Source: Hyaloperonospora brassicae
Lineage: Eukaryota; Oomycota; Peronosporomycetes; Peronosporales; Peronosporaceae
Assembly: GCA_947650285.1 (NCBI GenBank)
Contig: CANTFL010000549.1
Coordinates: forward strand, 62,001-126,000
DNA: 64,000 nucleotides
Direction: 5' to 3'
Made by a program: the position numbers and the translations under genes. Below the pieces are notes generated by a model, which made no database searches, was not told where the DNA came from, and saw only the letters and a program-made list of their open reading frames with translations. Of the stretch, positions 56,777 through 64,000 are shown piece after piece (the stretch's first letter is position 1; every line of letters starts with the position of its first letter).

Positions 56777-59497
56777 ATGATGACGTCGCCTCGACAAGCG
56801 ACCGCTGCGTCCGCTCGCTCCGAGCCGCCTCGTTGTCTCTGCCTTCCAGCAGACGGCCCGCGCACGAGCGCCGTCGCCTCGCCCACTGCCGTGAAGACCC
56901 CACAGAGCGACTCGCTCGACATGCGCAGCCAGACGTGCGTCGAGTTTCTGCACATTATGAAGGAGTTCTCCGAGAGCTCATGCGACGCAAACGAGACGGT
57001 CCAGCGCGTGGATTCGCTCGTGAATCAGGACGAGCAGCTGCTGCGCCTCTTCCCGCTGTCGCGCCTTAGTGGAGACGGAAATGGACACGAGGCCGCGCAG
57101 AGGCAGCTCGAGCGACGCGGCCGTCGAGTGCTGGAGAAATCGGTCGAGGCAGCAGCTGACGGTATTACGGGCCGACCGGACCTGAAAGACACGGACGTCG
57201 AGATGGACGGGACGCACGACGAGTTGCAGCGCTGGATGGACCTGGACCTCGACGAGTTTGACTACCACGTCGACGTGTTTGACTTCCAGCACCCGCACCC
57301 GCAAGCTGCGCCAAATGACGAGTGCGTCACGGCCTCAGCGCCAACAACGATGCTGTCGACAGCGTCGATGGCATGGACGAAGCAGCAAAATGGCCATAAT
57401 GGTGGCAACGGTGGTAATAGTGGAAGCAGCAGTTGCAGTCGTACTAGTAGTAGCAGCATCCGTTGTAGCACTGATGGTCGCAACGAAGGGTGGCTGCAAA
57501 AGCCATTGCTGGATGCAGCGACAAGCGCGACGATCGACTTTGGCACTCAGGACACAGTGCATGCGCCGCAAAAGCCACTGCAGGCGGCTATGAACTACGT
57601 GCCACGTTGTGAAACGCCTGTTTATGCTGCTGCTGCTGCTACTGCTGCCACCGCTACTGTTGCCCACGGAGATGACGAGTGTGCGCCAAATCTTGTACCT
57701 GACAATGCTACGCTGTCGTCTGGTCCGGCTTGGAAACGTGCCAAGGTGTCATTACTAGCTGGATTACAGGGACCCAGGCGAGCAGTGTTGCCGCATGCAA
57801 ACAGCAAAGGTGGTCCACATGACGAAAGACGAGCGGATCAAGATGAGGATGGCAATGTATGGGGAATGGAGAGCGACGGCTACGAGCATGATCTGCTCTC
57901 GTCTATCGACCACGCTGTGCTGTGCGACCGCGAGAACAGGTTCTTGCAGTGGGACCTGGAAGTCGCGCAGCGCCAGCGTCAGCAAGAGCGGCGGAGGTTA
58001 CAGGTCAACGATCGAGTACCGCATGCATCCGCACCTGCTTATTGCACTGGTCGAACTGCGGGCGACGTGACCACATCGTCAAAGTCCAATTCCAAGGATG
58101 CCGTGGCAATCCAGACCCAGCGCTCGCTCTGCCAGCCCAGGCCGAAAGTCATAGCGTCGAGCCCGATGAGCAGCAAGAGCCCGTCGAACGTTGACATTGT
58201 CGAGGACTGGAACAGCTTGGACTTTGGTACTTTTCAGAATCGCACCGTGAGCCATATTCTGAGCTCGTGCTTGCACAAGAGGAAGCTGTACCATCCTTAC
58301 AAGAATCAGGTCCAGCTCGTGAACTTTAATGTCCCGAGTGGCCGTGGTAGCACTTATGTACACGGTACTGGACCGCATGCGCACCAGCTGGGTGGATCGC
58401 TAGCAACGAGTCTTGCTTTTGGCGGTCAGCAACACGGTGGCGATGGCTTAGATGGATCATCGATAAGTGGCTTTGTGCCTCTGCTTGCTACTAGGCACGA
58501 GAACGGTCTGGGCAGCGGCAAATTTTCTGGCAAGGGGGAAAAGAAGACACCGAAGAAGCGTGAGGAACGTAAGCGGCTAATGACACTCAAAATGCAAGAG
58601 ACGTTTGCCGATCTTGAAGGAACATTTACGGAGCAAGATCTTGATGTCAAGGGAATCGTCGGACCAGGCGCATCGCTGTCGAAGATGGCATTGTCGAAGC
58701 TAGAGAATCTACCGCTGCCGGACTTGACGAACCTTCCTCAGGATCTGCGTGAGTTGAAACGAAAAATTGAAGCTACCGAACACAAGGTGGAAGGCACGAA
58801 GCATCGCCACCGCAAGGGCGGTCCATGTCCACGTTGCCAGGTGCAGAATCAGCTGCGTGCAGCGAAGCGTGCGTACCACAAGCGTGCTGTGGCGCACAAG
58901 AAGCTACCGCATGCGGTAGTGAGTGCAGTCAATGACGAGGCCCAAGAGGCCGCCAACGCACAGGCTGCTGCTGCTGCGACGCTAGAACTTGCGGGAAGCG
59001 TGACTGCAGCAATCAAGGTTGCCGCTGGTGTGGACGCCAGGAAGGGAAGCAATGCGTCTTCACTTGCTGCTGTTGACCCCGGGTTTGCTGCTAAGGCACG
59101 ACCTGCATTGACTGGAGTGGCGAGTCTGTCGACTGGGCTATTGAAACCGAAGCAGGTTCCTATGCCGTCTTGTGTGTCCCTGTCGCCTCCCGATTCGTCT
59201 CGCGCGATGTCTTTGGTGGCAAACACCGGAACAGTTGGGTCTGTCGTTCGAACTGCTGGATCTGGTAGCGGCTCCTCGTCGTCGCTCTCATGCAATGGTG
59301 CCCCGCCTCTGTCTTCATCGTCGTCTGCTGCATCCATGCACTCGCGGGCCCGAGGGTTATGTGGAAAAGCACCACCGTCGGCCATGCCATTTCCGTCGCC
59401 ATCATCGGCGTCCGTGTCACCAACGCTGGCATCGAAGCCATCGTCATCTGAGAGCGCATCACCTCTGCTGCAGCACGTGACGGTGTCCTCAGGCTAA
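56777..59497 (+). CDS. Large protein of unknown function with PAH-like N-terminus
   Basis: 906 residues, single exon. Residues 54-97 (CVEFLHIMKEFSESSCDANE, then TVQRV..L...D.QLLRLFPLS) have the spacing of a SIN3-type paired amphipathic helix. The middle is low-complexity (runs of Gly/Asn/Ser and Ala/Thr). A conserved-looking Lys/Arg-rich block lies around 588-605 (KKTPKKREERKRLMTLKMQE), then a predicted helix and HRKGGPCPRCQVQNQLRAAKRAYHKR (about 678-705) with a CPRC pair among basic residues. The C-terminal 180 residues are Ser/Pro/Ala-rich. Nuclear localisation and transcription-related function are inferences. No named family recognised beyond the PAH resemblance. ATG 56777 is immediately doubled (ATGATG). 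Confidence 0.7.
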   Translation: MMTSPRQATAASARSEPPRCLCLPADGPRTSAVASPTAVKTPQSDSLDMRSQTCVEFLHIMKEFSESSCDANETVQRVDSLVNQDEQLLRLFPLSRLSGDGNGHEAAQRQLERRGRRVLEKSVEAAADGITGRPDLKDTDVEMDGTHDELQRWMDLDLDEFDYHVDVFDFQHPHPQAAPNDECVTASAPTTMLSTASMAWTKQQNGHNGGNGGNSGSSSCSRTSSSSIRCSTDGRNEGWLQKPLLDAATSATIDFGTQDTVHAPQKPLQAAMNYVPRCETPVYAAAAATAATATVAHGDDECAPNLVPDNATLSSGPAWKRAKVSLLAGLQGPRRAVLPHANSKGGPHDERRADQDEDGNVWGMESDGYEHDLLSSIDHAVLCDRENRFLQWDLEVAQRQRQQERRRLQVNDRVPHASAPAYCTGRTAGDVTTSSKSNSKDAVAIQTQRSLCQPRPKVIASSPMSSKSPSNVDIVEDWNSLDFGTFQNRTVSHILSSCLHKRKLYHPYKNQVQLVNFNVPSGRGSTYVHGTGPHAHQLGGSLATSLAFGGQQHGGDGLDGSSISGFVPLLATRHENGLGSGKFSGKGEKKTPKKREERKRLMTLKMQETFADLEGTFTEQDLDVKGIVGPGASLSKMALSKLENLPLPDLTNLPQDLRELKRKIEATEHKVEGTKHRHRKGGPCPRCQVQNQLRAAKRAYHKRAVAHKKLPHAVVSAVNDEAQEAANAQAAAAATLELAGSVTAAIKVAAGVDARKGSNASSLAAVDPGFAAKARPALTGVASLSTGLLKPKQVPMPSCVSLSPPDSSRAMSLVANTGTVGSVVRTAGSGSGSSSSLSCNGAPPLSSSSSAASMHSRARGLCGKAPPSAMPFPSPSSASVSPTLASKPSSSESASPLLQHVTVSSG

Positions 59498-59846
59498 TAG
59501 TTACCAGTGGTGGAGAGGGCTAGTGGCGAAGATGGGCCAGCTGTTTGGTGCGAAGCGCGCGGAGCCACGGCGTATTTATTAGTGTACAAGAGCTCCCATC
59601 ATGCGCCACGCGCGACTTGCGCTACCCGAACGCCAATCGGCTGTCGAACAGTGGCGCGGCGTTGTAGCAGATCAGCTGAAAAAGACTGGCAGAGGTCGGA
59701 CTCGCCTCCCGTTGAAGTCTCCTGTACAGAGGAACGATGCAGTCGCACTAACGACCCGAATAGAGAACTCACGTAGCTACTAGAGCGCTTCAAAGTCCCA
59801 GAGGTGCAAATTACATATCGATTAGTACCCTTATCGTCGTCACCAC
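59498..59846. other. Convergent 3' spacer
   Basis: Between the PAH-like gene and NOP16, which converge. No feature seen. Confidence 0.5.
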
Positions 59847-60353
59847 TCAGCTCTCGCCGTGGTCTCCTCGTGGTAGGCGAATAACATTGGCGTCCATCAG
59901 CTTCAGGCGCGCACAGCGACGTCGCAGCTTTTGCTCCGTCCACTGCATATTGTTCGTCTTGATGTCGCGCGCCATCTTGGCATAGTCGTCACCATACTTG
60001 GCCAGGAGCTTGCGCAGGTACTTGGACTCCTCCTCCGACACGTAGTTCGCAACGCGTTTGGGGTTGCGCTCAGCCAGAAAGTCACTGTCAGGCACGTCGA
60101 AGAGACGCGCTTCGTCCAGTGCCTCGAGCGATCCTTCCGCGCCCTTAATGCTCTCGCGCAGAGCACTGTAAGCGTTCGGGTCGGCCTCGAGACCGAGCTT
60201 GGCGTAGTTCTGAGACGTCGTGAGGTTGTGGTCCCAGACTTGCTGCACCTTGGGGTCCCGCACGAACTTGGTCTTGAACTTGCGCAGCAGCTTCTGCTTG
60301 CGGTGCTGAACGACCTTTCCGCGCCTCTTGATCTTCACGCCGAGTCGCCCCAT
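59847..60353 (-). CDS. NOP16: Ribosome biogenesis protein NOP16
   Basis: 168 residues. N-terminal basic block MGRLGVKIKRRGKVVQHRKQ, then VQQVWDHNLTTSQNYAKLGL.ADPN, the family signature, and the C-terminal YLRKLLAKYGDDYAKMARDIKTNNMQWTEQKLRRR block. Both ends and length fit NOP16, a nucleolar factor of 60S subunit assembly. Start ATG 60353, no intron. Divergent from the folylpolyglutamate synthase gene 248 bp away. Confidence 0.92.
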   Translation of the reverse strand: MGRLGVKIKRRGKVVQHRKQKLLRKFKTKFVRDPKVQQVWDHNLTTSQNYAKLGLEADPNAYSALRESIKGAEGSLEALDEARLFDVPDSDFLAERNPKRVANYVSEEESKYLRKLLAKYGDDYAKMARDIKTNNMQWTEQKLRRRCARLKLMDANVIRLPRGDHGES

Positions 60354-60601
60354 CGCCAGTCGTCCTCTTGTGGGTTAGCGCTGCACAATGGGTCCCGCGA
60401 TGGTAATGTGTCACAAGGTCGTGGCGTCACGTCCACCAGTGAATAGGGCCGTGTGTCGAAACGGGTGGTGTGACATGGGTACAGAGGTGGTGGGCGAGCT
60501 CGCCCTATTCGATCACGGAAACGAAGTTAACGCTCTCTAATTGACGTAACATAGCTGCACCATCTCGTGCGATACTGCTGGACGTGCCTCGCCACTCCCT
60601 A
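60354..60601. promoter_or_regulatory. Bidirectional promoter NOP16 / FPGS
   Basis: 248 bp between divergent ATGs, with no intervening gene. No clean Inr+FPR match in either direction. Confidence 0.4.
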
Positions 60602-62338
60602 ATGGTCGAGACGGCTGCCCCGTGCAACGCCGTTGACCATGAAGCTATTGGGACTGCTGCAATGCTCACAGACAAACGTCTCTATGATACTCGCAGTGCG
60701 GCATCGGCCGGTCCGAGCGAACTCGCGAGTAGCTCCAGCCGCGACGTCGACCTCCGCGCCCAAGTGCAAGCGGCTCTAACCCGTCTCTTGAAGGCGAGTT
60801 CGGCGTTCAAGGACCTGCAGCCAGGGAACGACTCGCACGTGTCGACGCGCGAAGAGACGATCGCGATGATGCAGCACTACCTCAAGCGTCTGAAGCTCGA
60901 CGATGTGGTCGAGAGCGGCTCGTCACGCGCGCTCTCGGTCGTGCACGTCGCTGGCACGAAAGGCAAAGGCTCGACGTGCGCTATGGTGGAACGCATCTTG
61001 CGTCAAGCAGGCTACAAGACGGGTCTCTTCACGTCGCCGCATCTCGTGTCGCCCTGCGAGCGGTTCCGCGTCAATGGCAAACCCATTGCAGACGACGTGT
61101 TCTTGCAGCACTTTGATGCTGTGTGGGACGGCCTCGAGCGCACGCAGGACGAGAGCGCTCCGTACCCGCCGATGGCCTGGTTCTTCCGCTTCCTCACGCT
61201 CATGGCGCTGCACGTCTTTGTCGACGAGAACGTGGACGTGGTGGTCTTGGAAGTTGGACTGGGCGGACGCTTAGATGCCACGAACGTGTTCCGTGAGCCA
61301 GTCGTGTGCGGCATCTCGACACTTGATCTGGACCACACGCACGTCCTGGGCGAGACGCTGGACCTGATCGCCTACGCCAAAGCTGGGATATTCAAGCCAG
61401 GTGTGCCAGCCTTTACAACGGCACAAGAGCCGGTTGCAATGCAAATGCTGACGAAATGCGCCTCGGAGACTGGCACTCCACTTGTGTGTGTGCCAACGCT
61501 CGATGGCTATGGTCCCGACGGCGTGCACTGCAAACTTGGACTGTGCGGGGATTACCAGCGTACAAATGCAGGACTGGCCGTCGCCTTGGCCACGACGTGG
61601 CTGCGTAAGAAGCGTGGCAAAGACGCAATTGCTCCATCGGCCTTTGGTAAGGCTCTGACACCAGTCGTAAAAGAAGGACTTGAGAACGCGTTCTGGCCTG
61701 GTCGAGCGCAGTTATGGGAGGACAAAGCGCACAGGATGCGGTTTTTCATTGACGGTGCGCACACGCTGCGAAGCCTTGAGTGCTGTGCGGACTGGTTCGG
61801 ACAAGCTACTACAGGTCGACCAGCGCCGAACGATCGACTTGTGCTTGTATTTACGATTCATCACGAACGCAATGTGGCACAGCTGTTCAAGCCGCTGATG
61901 GAGCAACGCTTTGATCGCGTCTACTTTGCCCCCACTTGCTCAATCCGCCCGAGCCTGGCCAAGGTACACACCTTCTCTGAAGCTCTCCAGCATGCTGGTT
62001 TCGACGATGTGTTGGCCACGTACTCGTCAAAAGAGCTGGCGGTTTTAGATGATGTGGAAAGCGAAGTGCACCCGTGGCAAACGACGCTCTCGCGAATTTG
62101 GTTTGCCCTGAAGACTCGCGTCATGAAAGAAGATCAGAGTAACTGCATCATTGCTGTCAAAAGCTCAGTGATGGACTGCATCAGTGAGCTGCGGTCACTG
62201 TCTGATGATGTAAATGGCTCACTGATCGAAGACAGGGTTGAGAAAAGTGAGCGGCGCAACAAGGTCTGGAGCGTGTTGGTGACGGGCTCATTGATTCTCG
62301 GCGGTGAGGCGCTAGAGGTTTTGGGCTGGCAAGAATGA
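60602..62338 (+). CDS. Folylpolyglutamate synthase
   Basis: 578 residues from the ATG 60602 (upstream frame starts GTG). It adds glutamates to folates for retention and one-carbon metabolism. Motifs: P-loop GTKGKGS (118-124), TSPHLVSPCERFRVNGKPI, EVGLGGRLDATN (Mg and omega loop), LDHTHVLG, KAGIFKPGVPAF, and DGAHT in the C-terminal domain. Length and motif order fit the eukaryotic bifunctional-origin FPGS/FolC family. The first 60 residues are less conserved and may be an organelle-targeting or regulatory extension. No intron. Confidence 0.94.
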   Translation: MVETAAPCNAVDHEAIGTAAMLTDKRLYDTRSAASAGPSELASSSSRDVDLRAQVQAALTRLLKASSAFKDLQPGNDSHVSTREETIAMMQHYLKRLKLDDVVESGSSRALSVVHVAGTKGKGSTCAMVERILRQAGYKTGLFTSPHLVSPCERFRVNGKPIADDVFLQHFDAVWDGLERTQDESAPYPPMAWFFRFLTLMALHVFVDENVDVVVLEVGLGGRLDATNVFREPVVCGISTLDLDHTHVLGETLDLIAYAKAGIFKPGVPAFTTAQEPVAMQMLTKCASETGTPLVCVPTLDGYGPDGVHCKLGLCGDYQRTNAGLAVALATTWLRKKRGKDAIAPSAFGKALTPVVKEGLENAFWPGRAQLWEDKAHRMRFFIDGAHTLRSLECCADWFGQATTGRPAPNDRLVLVFTIHHERNVAQLFKPLMEQRFDRVYFAPTCSIRPSLAKVHTFSEALQHAGFDDVLATYSSKELAVLDDVESEVHPWQTTLSRIWFALKTRVMKEDQSNCIIAVKSSVMDCISELRSLSDDVNGSLIEDRVEKSERRNKVWSVLVTGSLILGGEALEVLGWQE

Positions 62339-62919
62339 AGTGGTGGGAAAAATGTACCGATGCTTGGGCTGCGGGAAGAACTCCGTGCAACAAACGTAGT
62401 GCAGCTGTACACAGCTTGAGTCCATGCAGTCTTCTTGAGCGACAAGCACAGAGGTACGACGAATGAATGGTACAAAAAGAGCGGAATTTCTCGTCCAATT
62501 CGAACCCTCCACACATTTCTTTCGCGATGGCATCAAACGCTTTGGCCCAAAATTCGGCGTTCAGCGCATTAGACAACGGCCGTGTCTGCTATTTTGTCAA
62601 TAGGACGTCTGAACTAAAAGGTCCTTGTCACAAATTAAAGGCGACTGATATCGAAAGGTACATATTCTCAATTTCTCACTGGCGGTCTTTGTTAGATCCA
62701 TCATATATTGATGTGGAGCTGGTTTTGAAGCAGGCAACAACAGCCTATGAGCTGTGCTACAGCCGGTTAACACGCAAGAGCAGGAAAGCCGCTACGACAA
62801 GACTCCGTTTGTGCACGCATGGCACGTCGCGCAAGTAATCGTGGCATCGGTTTGGCAGTCAATTCGATTCCACTTACCATCTTGGCTATCTTAGTTTATT
62901 GTTAAATGGCAACTGAAAT
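62339..62919. other. Spacer with a low-confidence short frame
   Basis: A plus-strand frame 62467-62838 (123 residues, ATG start) has no recognised domain, and a protein-like minus-strand frame overlaps it (62470-62576). Neither can be supported. Confidence 0.35.
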
Positions 62920-63366
62920 TTTAACGGAGTAAACTTGTCACATAATATTACCAGTTATATTGATAATGGCAATAGAATATATATAAAGTTTACTATTCTC
63001 GTTCGAATTTCACTGAGCTCAGATATACATATTGTATTGTTGCAGTGACCCAAGGGTCTACTCATTGGTTGATATACCATTGTACCAACCCACTAATCGC
63101 TGCTAGAGGCACGCAATAGTGGGTGAGCAGACGTCACCATAGATATTACCGATTATATGGCTAAACAAAGCTTATAAGACCAGACACATTTTTAACTTAA
63201 TTGTAATCAAGTAGTATTTATAAGATATCTTTATCTAAGCGTAGTCGCATGGTCAAAATTCTTCCCCTAGCGTCCCCTGAACAATACATATTAAGGCTTA
63301 CGATTATGCTAGTGAGAGCTTGATACGCACTGAAGCTAGAACGTAGCTATCAGTACCTCGTAACCG
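62920..63366 (+). mobile_element. LTR of the recurrent family, followed by gag-like ORF
   Basis: Starts with a degraded TTTAACGGAGTAAACTTGTC version of the hairpin terminus, contains TTGCAGTGACCCAA, TACCAACCCACTAATCGCTG and the ACACATTTT block in the same order as the 39.8 kb copy, and ends near CTCGTAACC. A gag-like ORF opens 400 bp downstream, so this may be the 5' LTR of an element that extends beyond the window. Confidence 0.6.
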
Positions 63367-63765
63367 TTTTCCTTTTCTCGAGCGTGAAAGTTGCTAGTCA
63401 TATTACCAATGCACGCGACTGTCATGTATGTATTTTCGAATTCCCAGGGGATTTTGCTTCGCGGCACCCGCTCGTACTTGGATACTCGTTATTTGATAGG
63501 AGGCATGATTGCCCTGTTGAAATTTGAATTTGCAGCGGCAGGTGCCAAGTAGCAACAGTTGTCAAAAAAATGTAATGGGTGCGGAGCGACAGGGTCAGTG
63601 CGACGTTGCCAGGTCTTGGTGGGTGAGGAGCGAAGGGGTCTGAATGACAACAAAATCGGTTGGTCTAGAAGCGTGCGTAAAAGAGAAGATATGAGACCAT
63701 GCACAGCACCTGCAAGCGTAGTAGTTGTGTGCACTAGGAATAGCCAAGTGCGCAGGTATATTTAA

Positions 63766-64000
63766 ATGTCAGTTCCAAAAACACCATCCCGTGCTAACAT
63801 CTTATTTAAGCAACCCGTTATGTTCAACAGGGTTATGAGCCCAAAAGACGCGGTGAGCTCAAGGAAGAAGATGGATAAGCAAAAGTACACGAGTGAAGGA
63901 GTTCCGATCGAGTGGGATGGGCGTGATTGGCAGTTTTACAAGCTGGTCATGCGAAATGTCTTCGATGAGCAGAAGATGAGTGACATGATCGACGAGCGGT
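63766..64000 (+). CDS. Gag-like 5' end of a retrotransposon polyprotein (partial)
   Basis: ATG at 63766 opens a frame of 78 codons that is still open at the window edge. It begins MSVPKTPSRANILFKQ and reaches VPIEWDGRDWQFYKLVMRNV..EQK..D. The pattern F/W-DG-x-W..(Y/W)K..M followed by charged residues resembles Ty1/copia gag N-termini (usually F.G..Y..W...M). It follows an LTR by 400 bp, the expected leader distance. Whether the rest is intact cannot be seen. Confidence 0.5.
   Translation, partial: MSVPKTPSRANILFKQPVMFNRVMSPKDAVSSRKKMDKQKYTSEGVPIEWDGRDWQFYKLVMRNVFDEQKMSDMIDER

Overview
The window looks like nuclear DNA of a plant-pathogenic oomycete, most likely Peronosporales (Phytophthora or a downy mildew). 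The reasons are compact GC-rich genes with none or one to two short GT-AG introns (48-115 nt), AT-rich spacers with decayed LTR retroelements, several start sites with the oomycete Inr+FPR core promoter (TCAYTYY followed by CAATT/CATTT), START-FYVE-like and A20/AN1 proteins, a secreted protein with an RXLR-type motif, and stramenopile-style membrane proteins without obvious families. The genus is inference. No rRNA, tRNA or CRISPR was seen.

Layout. 0-5 kb: a 72-codon ORF resembling the N-terminus of EF-Tu, the complete mitochondrial EF-Tu gene, and a convergent TKL-type protein kinase. 5-15 kb: a START-FYVE-like protein, a large multi-pass membrane protein (2 exons) and an A20/AN1 zinc-finger protein, with long (TC)n and (GA)n tracts upstream of two of these. 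17.8-19.5 kb and 34.3-36.1 kb: an inverted segmental duplication carrying two copies of a DUF1295/steroid-reductase-like membrane enzyme plus a shared gene relic. Between the copies: a gene broken by three one-base frameshifts, a secreted Ser/Thr-rich type I membrane protein, a divergent pair of EI24/CysZ-like membrane proteins, and three Pmp3/UPF0057 genes interleaved with an unusual CobW-like GTPase.

36.4-37.6 kb: a candidate small secreted cysteine-rich protein and a G-patch/C2H2 protein in three exons, one intron being GC-AG. 37.9-43.2 kb: a graveyard of related LTRs on both strands. 45.6-48.2 kb: a prenylcysteine-methylesterase-like hydrolase and a secreted RLLR-bearing, membrane-anchored protein. 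48.2-53 kb is almost empty. 53-62.3 kb: Trm11 tRNA methyltransferase directly abutting a small bZIP-like gene, a 906-residue orphan with a PAH-like N-terminus, then divergent NOP16 and folylpolyglutamate synthase. 62.9-64 kb: a further LTR followed by the open 5' end of a gag-like ORF that runs off the window.

Functionally the intact genes are mostly housekeeping (mitochondrial translation, tRNA methylation, 60S biogenesis, folate metabolism) mixed with membrane and signalling genes. There is no single pathway operon. The most unusual items are the EF-Tu-like mini-ORF whose N-terminus resembles the elf18 immune epitope, the two candidate secreted proteins, the CobW-like protein that has lost its metal motif and gained an in-frame minisatellite, and the zero-gap Trm11/bZIP pair.
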